Assembly: GCF_003123685.1 (NCBI RefSeq)
Contig: NZ_QCYJ01000020.1
Span: 372,001-436,000, forward strand
Length of the DNA stretch: 64,000 bases
Reading direction: 5' to 3'
Source: Nocardia aurea
GTDB lineage: Bacteria > Actinomycetota > Actinomycetes > Mycobacteriales > Mycobacteriaceae
The notes under the pieces are model-generated. The model was not told the DNA's origin. It did not search any database and was given only the letters and a program-made list of their open reading frames with translations. Position 1 is the first letter of the stretch. Each line of letters begins with the position of its first letter. A program made the position numbers and the translations under genes. This document shows positions 46,004-54,014 of this stretch, in pieces.

Positions 46004-46819
46004 TCACCCTGGCTGACAGTTCGGACACCAGAACAGATTTCGACCTTCCAGTACCGCGTGCACCACCGTCGCACCGCAGACCCGGCAGGCGGCGCCCGCG
46101 CGTCGGTAGACGTAGGTTCTCGGCCGGTCCGGCGCGTAGGACGGCTCGCCGTGATCGTGTTCGGGCCGCACCACGTGCATGAGACCGGTCGCCACGCCCA
46201 CCGGCATCAACTCCACCAGATCGGCCCAGATCGCGCCCCACTCCTCGGCGCTCACCCCGCTGCCCGGCCGGTACGGCGAGATGCCGTGCCGGAAAAGCAC
46301 TTCGGCCCGGTAGACGTTGCCGACACCGGCGATCACCGCCTGGTCCATCAGCAGCGCGCCGATCGGCCTGCGCGAACGACGGATCCTTCGCAGGGGTTGC
46401 TCCGGATCGGCGTCGGCGCGCAGCGGATCGGCGCCGAGCCGATCGGCCAGCGCCTCCACCTCGGGCGGGGTGAGGATCTCGCAGGCGTTGGGGCCGCGCA
46501 GATCGGTCCCGAAACCGGATTCGCCGCGCTCACCCGCGCCGATCATCCGCATCCTGACCTGACCGACCGGCGCGGCCATCGGGAGGGCCGAGTCGTAGAA
46601 CTTCCCGTAGAGACCGAGGTGGATATGCACCGTCACACCGGACTCGTAGTGGTGCAGCAGATGTTTTCCGTGCGCCTCGGACCCGGTCAGCACCCGTCCG
46701 TCGATCAGCGCCGCGCCCTCGGCGAATCTGCCCTGCGGGCTGGACACCCGCACCGCCGCCCCGACGAACCGCTCGCGGTGCAGCAGCGCCAGCCGATGCA
46801 GGGTGTGCCCTTCCGGCAT
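46004..46819 (-). CDS. nei: Fpg/Nei-family DNA glycosylase
   Basis: Removes oxidised bases and cuts the abasic site (base excision repair). The 271-residue protein begins MPEGHTLHRLA, with catalytic Pro2 and Glu3 after Met removal. It has the helix-two-turn-helix block QAVIAGVGNVYRAEVLF and a C-terminal zinc finger with CRVC and CPNC. The PEGHT start and surrounding order match M. tuberculosis Rv2464c, annotated as an endonuclease VIII. The gene follows rpiB by 5 bp on the same strand. Confidence 0.95.
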   Translation of the reverse strand: MPEGHTLHRLALLHRERFVGAAVRVSSPQGRFAEGAALIDGRVLTGSEAHGKHLLHHYESGVTVHIHLGLYGKFYDSALPMAAPVGQVRMRMIGAGERGESGFGTDLRGPNACEILTPPEVEALADRLGADPLRADADPEQPLRRIRRSRRPIGALLMDQAVIAGVGNVYRAEVLFRHGISPYRPGSGVSAEEWGAIWADLVELMPVGVATGLMHVVRPEHDHGEPSYAPDRPRTYVYRRAGAACRVCGATVVHAVLEGRNLFWCPNCQPG

Positions 46820-46824
46820 GCGGA

Positions 46825-47292
46825 TCAGCCGATGGCGGGCGGAACGCCGGTCTTCTCGTATTCGGCCAGGATGTCGATGCGGCGCTGATGACGTTCCTCG
46901 TCCGACCACGAGGCCGACAGGAACGCGTCGACGATGGCGAGGGCTTCCTCGGTGCTGTGCATCCGGCCACCGACACCGATCAACTGGGCGTTGTTGTGCT
47001 GACGCGCCAGCTGGGCGGTCTCCACACTCCAGGCAAGCGCGCAGCGAGCGCCCGGCACCTTGTTGGCGGCGATCTGCTCACCGTTGCCGCTGCCGCCGAA
47101 CACCAGGCCGAGGCTGCCGGGATCGGCCACCGTGCGCCGGGCCGCCTCGATGCAGAAGGCGGGATAGTCGTCGAGTGCGTCGTACTCGAGGGCGCCGCAG
47201 TCGACGACCTCGTGGCCCGCCTGCTCCAGATGGGCCTTGACGTGATTCTTCAGTTCGAAACCGGCGTGATCGGCACCCAGGTATACGCGCAT
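46825..47292 (-). CDS. rpiB: Ribose-5-phosphate isomerase B
   Basis: Interconverts ribose-5-P and ribulose-5-P in the pentose phosphate pathway. The 155-residue protein begins MRVYLGADHAGFELKNHVKA, the standard RpiB start, with the phosphate-binding GVVFGGSGNGEQ-type loop (LVFGGSGNGEQIAANKV) and the NNAQLIGVGGR block. ATG 47292 was chosen by homology. It heads a short rpiB-nei operon and is divergent from the M48 peptidase gene with 57 bp between. Confidence 0.97.
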   Translation of the reverse strand: MRVYLGADHAGFELKNHVKAHLEQAGHEVVDCGALEYDALDDYPAFCIEAARRTVADPGSLGLVFGGSGNGEQIAANKVPGARCALAWSVETAQLARQHNNAQLIGVGGRMHSTEEALAIVDAFLSASWSDEERHQRRIDILAEYEKTGVPPAIG

Positions 47293-47349
47293 GGAGGCGA
47301 TTCTCTCAGGCCCGTTAACGGCGACGACGTGAGGGGATGAATACAGTGC

Positions 47350-48504
47350 ATGACCATGCAGTCCGATGACCTTCCACTGTCGAAACCGCACCCGGAACCC
47401 GATGGCGAACAGGGCGGTTCGAATCCGGTGACGGGTCTGGCCGGTTGGAACCCGGCGGTCGGACCGCCGGGATGGGCGCCGGGATACCAGACACCCGCGC
47501 CGACCAGCGGTCCCCCGGCCGGACCGACCCAGCACACTCGGGGCCTCTCGCCGTTCGGCATGCCCGCCCGCCACATTCTCGAGATACCGCTGCTGACGGT
47601 CGTGGTGGTGCTCACGGCGCTGTTCTTCGTGCTCGGGGTGCTGCTGACCGTGCTCGGCTCGATCCCGTTCCAACTCTCGGCCCCGCTGCTCCTCGCGCCG
47701 CTGATCCTGTGGTTACAGCGCGGCATGCTCTTCGCGAGCCTGCGCACGAGCGGGGTGAAGATCACGCCGACCCAGTTCCCCGACGCGCACCGGATGGTGA
47801 CCGAGGCGGCGGCCCGGTTCGGTATGACGACGGTCCCCGACGCGTACGTGGTGCTCGGCAACGGCGCGATCAACGCCTTCGCCTCGGGGCACGGATTCCG
47901 GCGTTTCGTCGCGGTCAACAGCGATCTGTTCGAAATCGGCGGCGCCGCACGCGATCCCGACGCGCTGGCGTTCATCATCGGGCACGAGGTGGGACATATC
48001 GCGGCGGGCCACGTCTCCTATTGGCGCTGGCTCGGCATGTACACGGTGCCGTATCTGCCCATCCTCGGCGGATCGTTGCAGCGCGCGCAGGAGTACACCG
48101 CCGACAATCACGGTTACTGCTACCGCCACCAGGGCGCCTCGGGCGCGATGCGCACCCTCGCCGGGGGCAAGTACCTCAACGCGCTGGTCGGGTACGACGA
48201 GATGGCCGATCGCGCGCCCGTGGAACGCGGATTCTTCGTGTGGCTCTACAACGGTCTGGTCAGCCATCCGGTGCTGACCTGGCGCATGTGGGCGTTGCGC
48301 GACCGGAGCAGGCACGGGAACCTGCTGTGGCGGCCGAATCGTAAACCCGCGCTGCCACCGAACGCCGGGTTCCTGCCGCCCGCGGACGCTTTCCCGCCGG
48401 GCCGTAATTACCCTCCGCACAGCGGGATTCCACAGCCGGGCGGCTATCCCCCGCAGGGCGGTTATCCGCCGCAGGGGACCTACCCACCGCCGAATCAGTA
48501 CTAG
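47350..48504 (+). CDS. M48-family membrane metalloprotease
   Basis: A 384-residue zinc peptidase. A Pro/Gly-rich cytoplasmic N-terminus of about 70 residues precedes two membrane helices (about 78-102 and 105-122). The HEVGH zinc motif is in FIIGHEVGHIAAGH (near residue 215), with the third-ligand glutamate in RAQEYTADNHGY. The C-terminal tail holds GGYPPQGGYPPQ-type repeats. It resembles HtpX-like proteases that degrade misfolded membrane proteins; substrates unknown. Confidence 0.92.
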   Translation: MTMQSDDLPLSKPHPEPDGEQGGSNPVTGLAGWNPAVGPPGWAPGYQTPAPTSGPPAGPTQHTRGLSPFGMPARHILEIPLLTVVVVLTALFFVLGVLLTVLGSIPFQLSAPLLLAPLILWLQRGMLFASLRTSGVKITPTQFPDAHRMVTEAAARFGMTTVPDAYVVLGNGAINAFASGHGFRRFVAVNSDLFEIGGAARDPDALAFIIGHEVGHIAAGHVSYWRWLGMYTVPYLPILGGSLQRAQEYTADNHGYCYRHQGASGAMRTLAGGKYLNALVGYDEMADRAPVERGFFVWLYNGLVSHPVLTWRMWALRDRSRHGNLLWRPNRKPALPPNAGFLPPADAFPPGRNYPPHSGIPQPGGYPPQGGYPPQGTYPPPNQY

Positions 48505-48587
48505 CGATCGGGTTCGCCCAGTTGGGAGCAGTCCGATTCCGAGCCGCGGGGGCAATCAGCGGCCCGGGGCGCTCCCGCACACCGTCC

Positions 48588-48616
48588 GTGGTGTGGCGAC
48601 ACCGCCGCCACACCAC
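48588..48616. terminator. Bidirectional terminator between M48 peptidase and DsbA genes
   Basis: GTGGTGTGGCG (48588-48598) and CGCCACACCAC (48606-48616) form an 11-bp perfect stem with a 7-nt loop, between convergent genes and 7 bp from the DsbA stop. Confidence 0.65.
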
Positions 48617-48623
48617 TACCCGG

Positions 48624-49268
48624 TCAGTGGAATTCCGGGTTCTCGGTCCTGGTCCGCTTCAATTCGAAGAAGTGCGGGTAGGACGCCAGCGCGACCACGC
48701 CGTCCCACACCTTGCCCGCGTCCTCGCCGCGCGGAATGCGCGAGAGCACCGGACCGAAGAAGGCGATCCCGTTGACGTGGATGGTCGGCGTGCCGACATC
48801 GGGGCCGACCTTGTCCATACCGGCGTGATGACTCACCCGCAGCGCCTCGTCGTACTCGGTACTCTCGGCGGCCTTCGCCAGATCGGCGGGCAAGCCGACC
48901 TCGGCCAGCGAGTCGGCGATGACGGCGGCCAGCGATTCGGCGCGCGTCGGACGCTCGTACTCGTCCTTGCGCTCGTGGATGCGGGTACCCAACGCGGTGT
49001 AGAGCGGGGACAGCACCTTGTCGCCGTGCTGTTGCGCGGCGGCGATCGCCACGCGCACCGGACCCCAGCCGGTCGCCAGCAGTTCCTTGTACTGGTCGGG
49101 CAGGCCCTCGCGATCCTCGTTGAGCACCGACAGGCTCATGACGTGGAAGTTCGCATCGATATCGCGGACCTTCTCGACCTCGAGGATCCAGCGGGAGGTG
49201 ATCCAGCACCACGGGCACAGTGGGTCGAACCAGAAGTCGGCAACATCTCTCTTCGCCGTGTCGGTCAC
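48624..49268 (-). CDS. DsbA-family mycothiol-dependent reductase (Rv2466c-like)
   Basis: A 214-residue cytosolic thioredoxin-fold protein. The active-site motif C18-P-W-C21 lies in [20 protein letters not shown], nearly identical to M. tuberculosis Rv2466c, a mycothiol-dependent nitroreductase of the DsbA superfamily. The cis-Pro loop is [18 protein letters not shown], and [11 protein letters not shown] closes the protein. No signal peptide is present. It probably protects against oxidants and can activate nitro-prodrugs, by analogy. It stands as a single gene between rpiB/M48 and the flavoprotein gene. Confidence 0.95.
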   Translation of the reverse strand: MTDTAKRDVADFWFDPLCPWCWITSRWILEVEKVRDIDANFHVMSLSVLNEDREGLPDQYKELLATGWGPVRVAIAAAQQHGDKVLSPLYTALGTRIHERKDEYERPTRAESLAAVIADSLAEVGLPADLAKAAESTEYDEALRVSHHAGMDKVGPDVGTPTIHVNGIAFFGPVLSRIPRGEDAGKVWDGVVALASYPHFFELKRTRTENPEFH

Positions 49269-49479
49269 GGGTGGTCCTCTCGATTCGCGTGCTAGGAGGC
49301 GGCGATCACAGCGCCGCTATGTGGAGCAACCATGTCGTCCCACGATTCGTTCCCATGCCACGGATTTCTCGCCGATGTCCGGATCCGCGATCGGGCGCGA
49401 ACGATGTCAGTAAGCTCGATGGGCAGGAAGCCGGTTCCCACGAGTCCCGCACGCGGGAGTCCGAGACAAGGAGTCCGCA

Positions 49480-50712
49480 ATGACCTCGCAACGTCGTTTC
49501 GTCATCGTCGGCGGTGGCCTCGCAGCGGCCAAACTCGCCGAAGCCCTGCGGGACAACGATTTCGACGGCACGGTGACCGTCTTGTCCGCCGAGGAGCATC
49601 TGCCGTACGAACGGCCACCGTTGTCCAAGGAACACCTGCTCGGCAAGAAATCCCTCGACGAGTTCACCGTCGATCCGGCCCAGTGGTACCGCGACCACCA
49701 CATCGATCTCCGGCTCGGCACCACCGTCACCGCGATCGACCGGACCGCGAAAACCGTCACGCTGCCGGACGGGTCGACCCTCGACTACGACAAACTGGCG
49801 CTCGCGACCGGTTCGACACCGCGTAAGCCGCCGCTGACCGGCATCGACGCGCCCAATGTGTACACCTTGCGCACGATCGCCGATTCCGACACCCTCATCG
49901 AGCTGTTCAACCAGAGCAACAGCCTCGCCATCGTCGGCGCGGGCTGGATCGGCCTCGAGGTGGCCGCGGCGGCACGCGGCGCCGGTCTCGACGTCACCAT
50001 CGTCGAATCCGCGGAGCAGCCGCTGCTCGGCGCGCTGGGAGCGGAGATGGGCGCGGTCTTCGCCGACCTGCACACCTCCCACGGTGTCGATCTGCGGCTG
50101 GGCACCCAGGTCACCGAGATCACCACCCACGACACCGGTGAGGCCCAGCTGGCCGACGGTTTGCGGCTCGGCGACGGCAGCACCGTCAGCGCGGACGCGA
50201 TCCTGGTCGCGGTGGGCGCGCGGCCGAATATCGAACTCGCGGCCGATGCCGGTCTCGCGGTCGACGGCGGCGTACTCGTGGACGCGAATCTGCTGACCAG
50301 TGATCCCGATATCGTCGCCGTCGGCGATATCGCCGAACAATCCCATCCGCTGCTGAATCGCCGAATCAGAGTGGAGCATTGGGCCAACGCGCTCAACCAG
50401 CCCGCCGTGGCCGCCGCGACCATGCTCGGCAAATCGGCGTCCTACGACCGGCTGCCCTACTTCTTCACCGACCAGTACGACCTGGGCATGGAATACACCG
50501 GATACGCCGCGCCGGGCGATTACGACCGGGTGGTGGTGCGTGGCGACACGTCGAAGCGGGAATTCGTCGCGTTCTGGCTCGACTCGGATAACAGGGTGCT
50601 GGCCGGGATGAACGTCAACGTGTGGGATGTGACCGACCGGATCAAGGAACTCGTCACCGCCGGTGATCCCGTCGATCCGGACGAACTGGCCGATACTTCC
50701 ACTCCCCTGTGA
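49480..50712 (+). CDS. FAD-dependent ferredoxin reductase-type oxidoreductase
   Basis: A 410-residue flavoprotein of the ferredoxin/rubredoxin/putidaredoxin reductase group. FAD binds at RFVIVGGGLAAAKLAEALR (N-terminus), NAD(P)H at SLAIVGAGWIGLEVAAAARG, and the second FAD contact is ADAILVAVGARPN with VDANLLTSDPDIVAVGDIAE. The block HLPYERPPLSKE is characteristic of this group. Such enzymes pass electrons from NAD(P)H to ferredoxins serving P450s or dioxygenases; no ferredoxin gene is next to it. It could supply the P450 encoded at 42 kb, but that is a guess. Confidence 0.9.
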   Translation: MTSQRRFVIVGGGLAAAKLAEALRDNDFDGTVTVLSAEEHLPYERPPLSKEHLLGKKSLDEFTVDPAQWYRDHHIDLRLGTTVTAIDRTAKTVTLPDGSTLDYDKLALATGSTPRKPPLTGIDAPNVYTLRTIADSDTLIELFNQSNSLAIVGAGWIGLEVAAAARGAGLDVTIVESAEQPLLGALGAEMGAVFADLHTSHGVDLRLGTQVTEITTHDTGEAQLADGLRLGDGSTVSADAILVAVGARPNIELAADAGLAVDGGVLVDANLLTSDPDIVAVGDIAEQSHPLLNRRIRVEHWANALNQPAVAAATMLGKSASYDRLPYFFTDQYDLGMEYTGYAAPGDYDRVVVRGDTSKREFVAFWLDSDNRVLAGMNVNVWDVTDRIKELVTAGDPVDPDELADTSTPL

Positions 50713-50818
50713 TCCATATCACTCCATGCGATCGGCGGGTACGTCGAGAGCGCGGGGGCGGTTCCGACCTACCGTCGAGAGCGTCTCGAGGACGCGCCGA
50801 CCGGCAAGGAGCCGAACC

Positions 50819-51217
50819 GTGAAATACATGCTGCTGAAGACCTACAGCGAAGCCGCGAACTGCGACATCCCGATCAACGAATGGGCGCCGGAGGACATCG
50901 TGGCGCATATGGAATTCCAGAAGGCGCTCGGCGAACAACTCACCCGCTCCGGCGAACTGGTCGACGCCCAGGGGCTCGCGGGCCCCGACGAGGCGCGCGT
51001 GGTGAATTCCGACGGACGTTCGGCGCCGGTGGTCACCGACGGTCCGTTTCCCGAGACCAAGGAATTCCTGGCCGGATATTGGATTGTCGATGTAGACAGC
51101 CCGGAGCGCGCGATCGAGATCGCCGCGCAGGCGTCGGCGGCGCCCGGTCCCGGCGGTGCGCCGATCGGGGAACGCATCGAGGTGCGGGCGGTCATGAGCG
51201 CGCCCGCCGGACAGTAA
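50819..51217 (+). CDS. YCII-related DGPF-domain protein
   Basis: A 132-residue protein of the YCII/DGPF family. The name-giving motif is seen as VVTDGPFPETKEFLAGYWIVDVDSPERAIEIA (about residues 73-105). AAGGAG lies upstream of GTG 50819. DGPF proteins are regularly encoded beside ECF42-type sigma factors, and the sigma gene here starts 14 bp downstream. The biochemical role is unknown; it may be the target or a partner of the sigma factor. Confidence 0.9.
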   Translation: MKYMLLKTYSEAANCDIPINEWAPEDIVAHMEFQKALGEQLTRSGELVDAQGLAGPDEARVVNSDGRSAPVVTDGPFPETKEFLAGYWIVDVDSPERAIEIAAQASAAPGPGGAPIGERIEVRAVMSAPAGQ

Positions 51218-51231
51218 CCGGCCCCGCACCG

Positions 51232-52461
51232 GTGACCGAGATCGTTTCGCGGGCGTCGGAGGACCTGCTGCGCGAGCTCGCGCCGCAGGTCCTCGGCACC
51301 CTGGTCCGGCGTTTCGGTGATTTCGACACCGCCGAGGACGCGTTGCAGGAGGCACTGCTGGCCGCGGCGACGCAGTGGCCGGGCGACGGCGTGCCGGAGA
51401 ATCCGCGCGGCTGGTTGATCCAGGTGGCGCAGCGGCGCATGGCCGACGCGATTCGGGCGGAGGTGGCGCGCAGGCGCAGGGAGAGCGCCGTCGCCGATCG
51501 CGAGGTGACCGATCAGGAGACGATCGACCGAGACGACACCCTGGCTACCTATTTCCTGTGCTGCCACCCCGCGCTGAGCTCGGCCAGTTCGATCGCGCTG
51601 ACACTGCGCGCGGTCGGCGGGCTCACCACCGCCGAGATCGCGCACGCCTTCCTGCTGCCCGAAGCGACCATGGCGCAGCGGATCTCGCGCGCGAAGAAGC
51701 GCTTGTCGACGCTGGACCGCCCCTTCGCCCGTCCCGGCGACGCGGCGTGGCGGGAACGTCTCGGCCCGGTCCTGCACGTGCTTTACCTGATCTTCACCGA
51801 GGGGCACACCCGCAGCGCCGGACCCGATCTGCATCGCACCGATCTGTCCGGCGAGGCGATCCGGCTGACCCGTGCCATCCACCGGCTGCTGCCGGACGAC
51901 ACCGAGGTGACCGGCCTGCTGGCCCTGATGCTGCTCACCGACGCCAGGCGCGCGGCCCGCACCGGGCGTTACGGGGAGCTGATTCCGCTCGCCGAGCAGA
52001 ACAGGGCGCTGTGGAATCGGGCCGATATCGGCGAGGGTATCCGGCTGACCACGGGCACACTCGCCCACGGCCTGTCCGGTCCCTACCAGGTACAGGCGGC
52101 GATCGCGGTCCTGCACGCCAAGGCATTACGGGCCGGCGACACCGACTGGCCGCGCATCCTCGATCTGTACACCCTGTTCGAGCACCTGGCTCCCAACCCG
52201 ATGGTGACGCTCAATCGCGCCGTCGCGGTCGCGATGGTGCACGGCCCGGCCGCCGGACTCGCCGTCACCGACACCCTGGACAAATCGCTGGCCGACAACC
52301 ACCGGCTCGACGCGGTGCGTGGTCACCTGCACGAGATGGCGGGCGACCGCACGGCCGCCGTCGCCGCGTACACCGCCGCCGCGGGACGCACCACCAGCAC
52401 CCCGGAACGTGATTACCTGACCCTGCGGGCCGCGCGGCTGCACGAGCGACACCCCGGCTGA
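51232..52461 (+). CDS. ECF42-type RNA polymerase sigma factor with C-terminal extension
   Basis: A 409-residue sigma factor. Region 2 covers about residues 13-80 (TLVRRFGDFDTAEDALQEALLAAATQW and NPRGWLIQVAQRRMADAIR); region 4 about 115-165 (LTLRAVGGLTTAEIAHAFLL and ATMAQRISRAKKRL). The remaining 240 residues are the DUF6596/TPR-like helical extension of the ECF42 group, needed for activity in studied members. No anti-sigma gene is present. The upstream DGPF gene is the usual partner, and self-activation of the pair is expected. Confidence 0.93.
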   Translation: MTEIVSRASEDLLRELAPQVLGTLVRRFGDFDTAEDALQEALLAAATQWPGDGVPENPRGWLIQVAQRRMADAIRAEVARRRRESAVADREVTDQETIDRDDTLATYFLCCHPALSSASSIALTLRAVGGLTTAEIAHAFLLPEATMAQRISRAKKRLSTLDRPFARPGDAAWRERLGPVLHVLYLIFTEGHTRSAGPDLHRTDLSGEAIRLTRAIHRLLPDDTEVTGLLALMLLTDARRAARTGRYGELIPLAEQNRALWNRADIGEGIRLTTGTLAHGLSGPYQVQAAIAVLHAKALRAGDTDWPRILDLYTLFEHLAPNPMVTLNRAVAVAMVHGPAAGLAVTDTLDKSLADNHRLDAVRGHLHEMAGDRTAAVAAYTAAAGRTTSTPERDYLTLRAARLHERHPG

Positions 52462-52511
52462 CGGCACAGGGCGGCTGCGCGACGCGCGACGCGAACGGGC
52501 AGACTGCTCGC

Positions 52512-52994
52512 GTGGCAGACAAAACCAGTGCGGGAGTACTTCTGTTCCGTCGCGGCGCGGACGGCACCGAAGTCCTCATCGGACATATGGGCGGGCCGTA
52601 CTTCGCCCGCAAGGACGACGGCGCGTGGTCGATCCCGAAGGGCGAGTACGTGGCGGGCGAAGAGGACGCCCGCGCCGCCGCGAGCCGCGAATTCACCGAG
52701 GAGCTGGGACTTCCCGTGCCCGAGGGCGAATGGATCCCGCTCGGCGACGTCCGCTACGGCAGCGGCGCCCACAGCAAGACCGTCACGGTGTGGGCGGTCG
52801 AGGGCGATCTCGATCCGAGTCTGGTGGTGCCGGGCATGTTCGAGATGGAGTGGCCGCCGCGAAGCGGGCGAATGGCCGAATTTCCCGAGATCGATCGCGC
52901 CGACTGGTTCGATCTGACCACCGCCAACGACAAACTGGGCAAGGGCCAGCGTCCGTACCTGGACCGCCTCGCGCGGATACTGCGCGGCGAGTAG
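52512..52994 (+). CDS. Nudix hydrolase
   Basis: A 160-residue Nudix protein starting TSAGVLLFRRGADGTEVLIGHMGGPYFA. The Nudix box lies in WSIPKGEYVAGEEDARAAAS, then REFTEELG (residues 59-66), with the REFTEELG half fully standard. The first half has one extra residue between glutamate and the RE pair compared with the strict consensus. The long FARKDDGAWSIPKGE entry is typical of a bacterial MutT-like subgroup of unknown substrate. It begins with a GTG and converges on purC with 4 bp between stops. Confidence 0.88.
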   Translation: MADKTSAGVLLFRRGADGTEVLIGHMGGPYFARKDDGAWSIPKGEYVAGEEDARAAASREFTEELGLPVPEGEWIPLGDVRYGSGAHSKTVTVWAVEGDLDPSLVVPGMFEMEWPPRSGRMAEFPEIDRADWFDLTTANDKLGKGQRPYLDRLARILRGE

Positions 52995-52998
52995 TCCG

Positions 52999-53823
52999 TC
53001 AGTTCCAGGTGCGGCCGGTGATGAGTTCGTAGGCCTCGGCGTACTTGCGGCGCGTCACCTCGACGATATCGGCCGGGATCTCGGGGCCGGGCGGTTCCTT
53101 GTCCCAGCCGGTCGAGGTCGCCCAGTCGCGGACGAACTGCTTGTCGAAGGAGGGCTGGGTGCGGCCCGGCTCCCACTGATCGGCGGGCCAGAAACGCGAC
53201 GAATCCGAGGTCAGCACCTCGTCACCGAGGGTGAAAACGTCACCGTCCCAGCCGAATTCGAATTTGGTGTCGGCGATGACAACCCCCGCCGCCGCCGCGT
53301 GCGCGGCGCCGCGCAGGTAGATGTCGAGGGTGGTGTCGCGCAATTTCTCCGCGACCTCGCGCCCCTCCTGATTCACCACGTCGGCGAAGGTGATGGGTTC
53401 GTCGTGCCCCACCGAGGCCTTGCTCGTCGGCGTGAAGATCGGTTCGGGCAGTTTGTCGCCGTCGCGCAGACCGGGCGGCAGCGCGATCCCGGACACGGTC
53501 CCGGTGCTCAGGTACTCCTTCAAGCCGCCGCCGGTCAGGTAGCCCCGGGCGATGCATTCGACCTGGATCATCTTCAGCGGTTTCACCCGGATGCCGCGGC
53601 CCGCGAATTCCGCCGGCACGTCGGTGGCCGAGACCACGTGATTGGGCACATCGGAGAAATAGTCGAACCACCAGTTCGACAGCTGGGTCAGCAGCGTGCC
53701 CTTGCCGGGGATCGGCGTCGGCAGGACCACGTCGTACACCGAGACCCGATCGGAAGCGACGAGCAGCAGGGTGTCGCCGTCCTCGTACAGGTCGCGCACC
53801 TTCCCGGCGTGCACATGCTTCAA
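52999..53823 (-). CDS. purC: Phosphoribosylaminoimidazole-succinocarboxamide synthase
   Basis: Joins CAIR and aspartate to make SAICAR in purine synthesis. The 274-residue protein has the ATP-site blocks HAGKVRDLYEDGDTLLLVASDRVSVYD and VECIARGYLTGGG, and the C-terminal IADTKFEFGWDG and SSRFWPADQW. A TTG start at 53823 fits: GGAGG lies 7-8 nt upstream and the sequence begins LKHVHAGKVRD. An upstream in-frame GTG would include this ribosome-binding site in the coding part. It is divergent from pepN. Confidence 0.95.
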   Translation of the reverse strand: MKHVHAGKVRDLYEDGDTLLLVASDRVSVYDVVLPTPIPGKGTLLTQLSNWWFDYFSDVPNHVVSATDVPAEFAGRGIRVKPLKMIQVECIARGYLTGGGLKEYLSTGTVSGIALPPGLRDGDKLPEPIFTPTSKASVGHDEPITFADVVNQEGREVAEKLRDTTLDIYLRGAAHAAAAGVVIADTKFEFGWDGDVFTLGDEVLTSDSSRFWPADQWEPGRTQPSFDKQFVRDWATSTGWDKEPPGPEIPADIVEVTRRKYAEAYELITGRTWN

Positions 53824-54014
53824 CGTCGAGCCTCCGAATCCGTTGCTGATGAACCTGCGCTGCACACGAACAATACCGCCGTGGCGGCAACGGCTGAGCG
53901 ACGCGGCCCCCGTTCGGACCGATAGTGTTGGCGGAGAAAGTCCCGCGCGAGCGGCCACGCAGTGGTGGCATTGTGGGTGCTGCCCGTGCCGTTCTTCGAC
54001 CACGAAGGAGACTC

